This document shows, piece by piece, positions 62,601 to 64,000 of a stretch of DNA of 64,000 nucleotides. Source of the stretch: an uncultured Alistipes sp. (lineage in GTDB: Bacteria > Bacteroidota > Bacteroidia > Bacteroidales > Rikenellaceae); assembly GCA_947623965.1 (NCBI GenBank), contig CANQIF010000001.1:186001-250000 (forward strand), given 5' to 3'. The notes under the pieces are model-generated. The model ran no database searches, was not told the origin of the DNA, and saw nothing but the letters and a program-made list of their open reading frames with translations. The position numbers and the translations under genes were made by a program. How positions within the stretch are numbered: the stretch's first letter is position 1; every line of letters starts with the position of its first letter.

Positions 62601-62649
62601 TTCGGGACGCAGCCTGCGAAACAGTCGCCAGCTTCCCCGAAACAGCTCG

Positions 62650-63558
62650 TTATTCGCAGTGGCAGCCCAGCGCTTCGAGCGCCTCGCGGACGCGCTGCCG
62701 CTCCTCGGCGCGGAACTTCCGGTAGGGATACGACAGGTAGTCGTCGCAGATGCCCAGCAGCGAGAGGGCGCACTTGACCCCCTTCAGGTAGCTCGACCCG
62801 TACTTGCCGACCGTATAGATCGACACGCTGATCTGCATGATGCGGCGCTGCAGTTCGCGCACACGCTCCACGTCGTGCGCCACCGCCGCATCGTACATCG
62901 CCACGTACAGCTCGGGGAACATGTTGGCTCCGCCGTTCACACCGCCGTCGGCACCCAGCAGAACGCTCTCGCCCGTCAGCTCCTCGGGCCCTACGTAGAG
63001 GGCGAAATCATCGCGGCCGCCGAGGTGGTAGAGCAGCGTCTGGAAGTAGGTCATGTTGGCCGACGAATCCTTCAGACCGACGATGTTCGGATGTTCGGCG
63101 AGCTTCTTGACCGTCGCGGCCTCGAGGAAGACCTTCACGTGCGAAGGCATATTATAGAGGTAGAGCGGCAGGGGCAGGGCATCGGCCAACGCCGTGAAGT
63201 ACTCGATGAGCTCCTGCTGCGAGGGGGCGAAGTAGTAGGGAGCGGCAGCCACGACCCCGACAGCGCCGTTGCGGGCGGCCACCTCGGCCAGCTTCACGCT
63301 CTCGTCGAGCGACGTGTCCGTCACCCCGACCAGCACCGGCACCCGGCCGGCGACCTGCTTGCAGACCAGCTCGACGAACTCGTAGCGCAACCGGTAGGTG
63401 AGGCTCTGGGCCTCGCCCGTCGTCCCGAGAATGAAGAGGGCGTGTACGCCCCCCTTCAGCATGTGTTCGACGAGGCGCACGGTTCCTTCACGATCCAGTT
63501 CGTCGTTGCCCTTGAGGGGGGTAATCATCGGCGGAATGATTCCTTGTATCTTTTTCAT
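62650..63558 (-). CDS. DapA/N-acetylneuraminate-lyase-family aldolase
   Basis: This 302-residue class I aldolase (TIM barrel) starts KKIQGIIPPMITPLKGNDELD and has the family motif LGTTGEAQSLT. YLYNMPSHVK carries the conserved tyrosine and NIVGLKDSSANMTYFQ carries the Schiff-base lysine. The superfamily includes dihydrodipicolinate synthase, sialic acid lyase and several 2-keto-3-deoxy-sugar-acid aldolases. Position beside fucI, a symporter and pectin-type enzymes favours a catabolic sugar-acid aldolase over lysine synthesis, but sialic acid lyase cannot be excluded. A TATCTTTG box lies at 63605-63612. Confidence 0.85.
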   Translation of the reverse strand: MKKIQGIIPPMITPLKGNDELDREGTVRLVEHMLKGGVHALFILGTTGEAQSLTYRLRYEFVELVCKQVAGRVPVLVGVTDTSLDESVKLAEVAARNGAVGVVAAAPYYFAPSQQELIEYFTALADALPLPLYLYNMPSHVKVFLEAATVKKLAEHPNIVGLKDSSANMTYFQTLLYHLGGRDDFALYVGPEELTGESVLLGADGGVNGGANMFPELYVAMYDAAVAHDVERVRELQRRIMQISVSIYTVGKYGSSYLKGVKCALSLLGICDDYLSYPYRKFRAEERQRVREALEALGCHCE

Positions 63559-63604
63559 AGCAGTTTTATGGTTTGGTTTTGCAATTATGGAAAAACAAGT
63601 TTAA

Positions 63605-63612
63605 CAAAGATA
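63605..63612 (-). promoter_or_regulatory. -7 box (TATCTTTG) for the aldolase gene
   Basis: The reverse strand reads TATCTTTG, 46 nt upstream of the ATG. A TTTG occurs 21 nt further upstream (63637-63634). A second TATCTTTG lies at 63687-63680 without a partner, so two start sites are possible. Confidence 0.65.
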
Positions 63613-63768
63613 CGCATAAGCCGAGCGCAAAAGCAAATTTTATTTGCATTTTGCCGAGGCGAAGTATCTAAGGCGAAGCCAAAGATAGCGATTTTTGTCG
63701 AAATTATCCCCCCGAACCGACCGGATTGTCGTGTTTTCTTCGAAAAATCGCGCTTTGCCGCTTCGCGA

Positions 63769-64000
63769 GGGGGGGGGCGTTCCTCAGCGCTGCCTGCGAC
63801 CGCATGGCAGAGGGCCGACCGAATGCGCAAGTTTGGCAGCCCGCAGCCGCCGGGTCCGGAGAAAACGTTTGCTGACAAAATCGGTCGCACAGCGACCGGC
63901 AGTCCGCAGCAGCTTCGGGCGAAGGACTTGCCACAAGAGGAATCGATGCCGCAGGGATCGGTGGGCCGCAATTAATTTTGAATTTCAAAATTTGCACTTT
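63769..64000 (-). repeat. Repeat island I, cut by the window end
   Basis: A G9 run (63769-63777) is followed by a beta-like half core (GGCAGCCCGCAGCCGCC at about 63836). The hairpin CGGTCGCACAGCGACCG lies at 63882-63898. Another, CGATGCCGCAGGGATCG (imperfect), lies exactly 62 nt on at 63944-63960. An AT-rich module (AATTTTGAATTTCAAAATTT) starts at about 63974. The island continues past the window. Confidence 0.78.

Noticed and set aside
62650..63558. Firm assignment as sialic acid lyase (nanA)
   Set aside because: The family motifs fit several aldolases. No other sialic acid gene (epimerase, kinase, sialidase) is in the window and the neighbours point to pectic sugars.

Overview
The window looks like a chromosomal segment of a GC-rich Bacteroidota, most likely an Alistipes-type member of the Rikenellaceae. 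Signs are the phylum-type promoters (TTTG, about 19 nt, TAnnTTTG), the bamD-rpoZ-coaBC-recN gene order, a fused MurF-alanine racemase, a V-type ATPase operon containing a DUF2764 gene, several Bacteroidota-only families (DUF3244, DUF4301, DUF5043, DUF5703, DUF6298) and SPOR and lipoprotein-export features. The genus is inferred from remembered gene content, not from a search.

Layout. 1-20 kb is mostly housekeeping: the tail of an aquaporin, lptD, a SPOR amidase, an MCE/MlaD protein, mutS2, murF-alr, a Nudix hydrolase, birA, gcvH and mdh. This is interrupted at 15.1-17.9 kb by a visibly AT-richer accessory patch: a surface-lipoprotein-like protein with a Gly/Ser hinge and a degenerate metallopeptidase-like C-terminus, overlapping two tandem secreted DUF5043 paralogues. 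20-33 kb holds two small unknown or secreted genes, a TPR/membrane regulator, bamD-rpoZ-coaBC-recN, greA, and the murB-tilS-holA-aminotransferase-like operon. 32-42 kb has a DUF4301 gene and a complete-looking V-ATPase operon (E, DUF2764, A, B, D, I, K). 42-64 kb is a reverse-strand carbohydrate cluster: DUF6298, PL1 pectate lyase, GH2, DUF5703, SASA esterase, GH106 rhamnosidase, L-fucose isomerase, a sodium:solute symporter and a DapA/NanA-family aldolase. Together these suggest breakdown of a rhamnose-containing acidic glycan such as pectin or rhamnogalacturonan. No SusC/SusD pair or HTCS regulator lies in the window.

The most unusual content is non-coding. Nine intergenic islands (about 5.3-5.9, 9.6-10.1, 12.6-13.2, 27.7-27.95, 41.8-42.1, 47.2-47.6, 57.7-58.3, 61.8-62.6 and 63.8-64.0 kb) are mosaics of a few GC-rich modules. 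Two related 32-37 nt palindromic cores (alpha, ending in CTGCGGCCCGC; beta, ending in CTGCGGGCTGC) are followed by a short hairpin whose stem sequence differs from copy to copy but stays self-complementary. The hairpins are joined either by an AT-rich ATTCAAAATTCA-like module or by a conserved linker of about 45 nt that produces a tandem period of 59-63 nt. About thirty such hairpins with at least a dozen stem sequences can be read by eye. I know of no described element with this architecture, and I consider it the best candidate for something new here. Second is the chimeric lipoprotein plus DUF5043 locus, which resembles a polymorphic toxin/immunity cassette. Third is the 30-bp in-frame repeat expansion in a lysine-poor aminotransferase-like gene.
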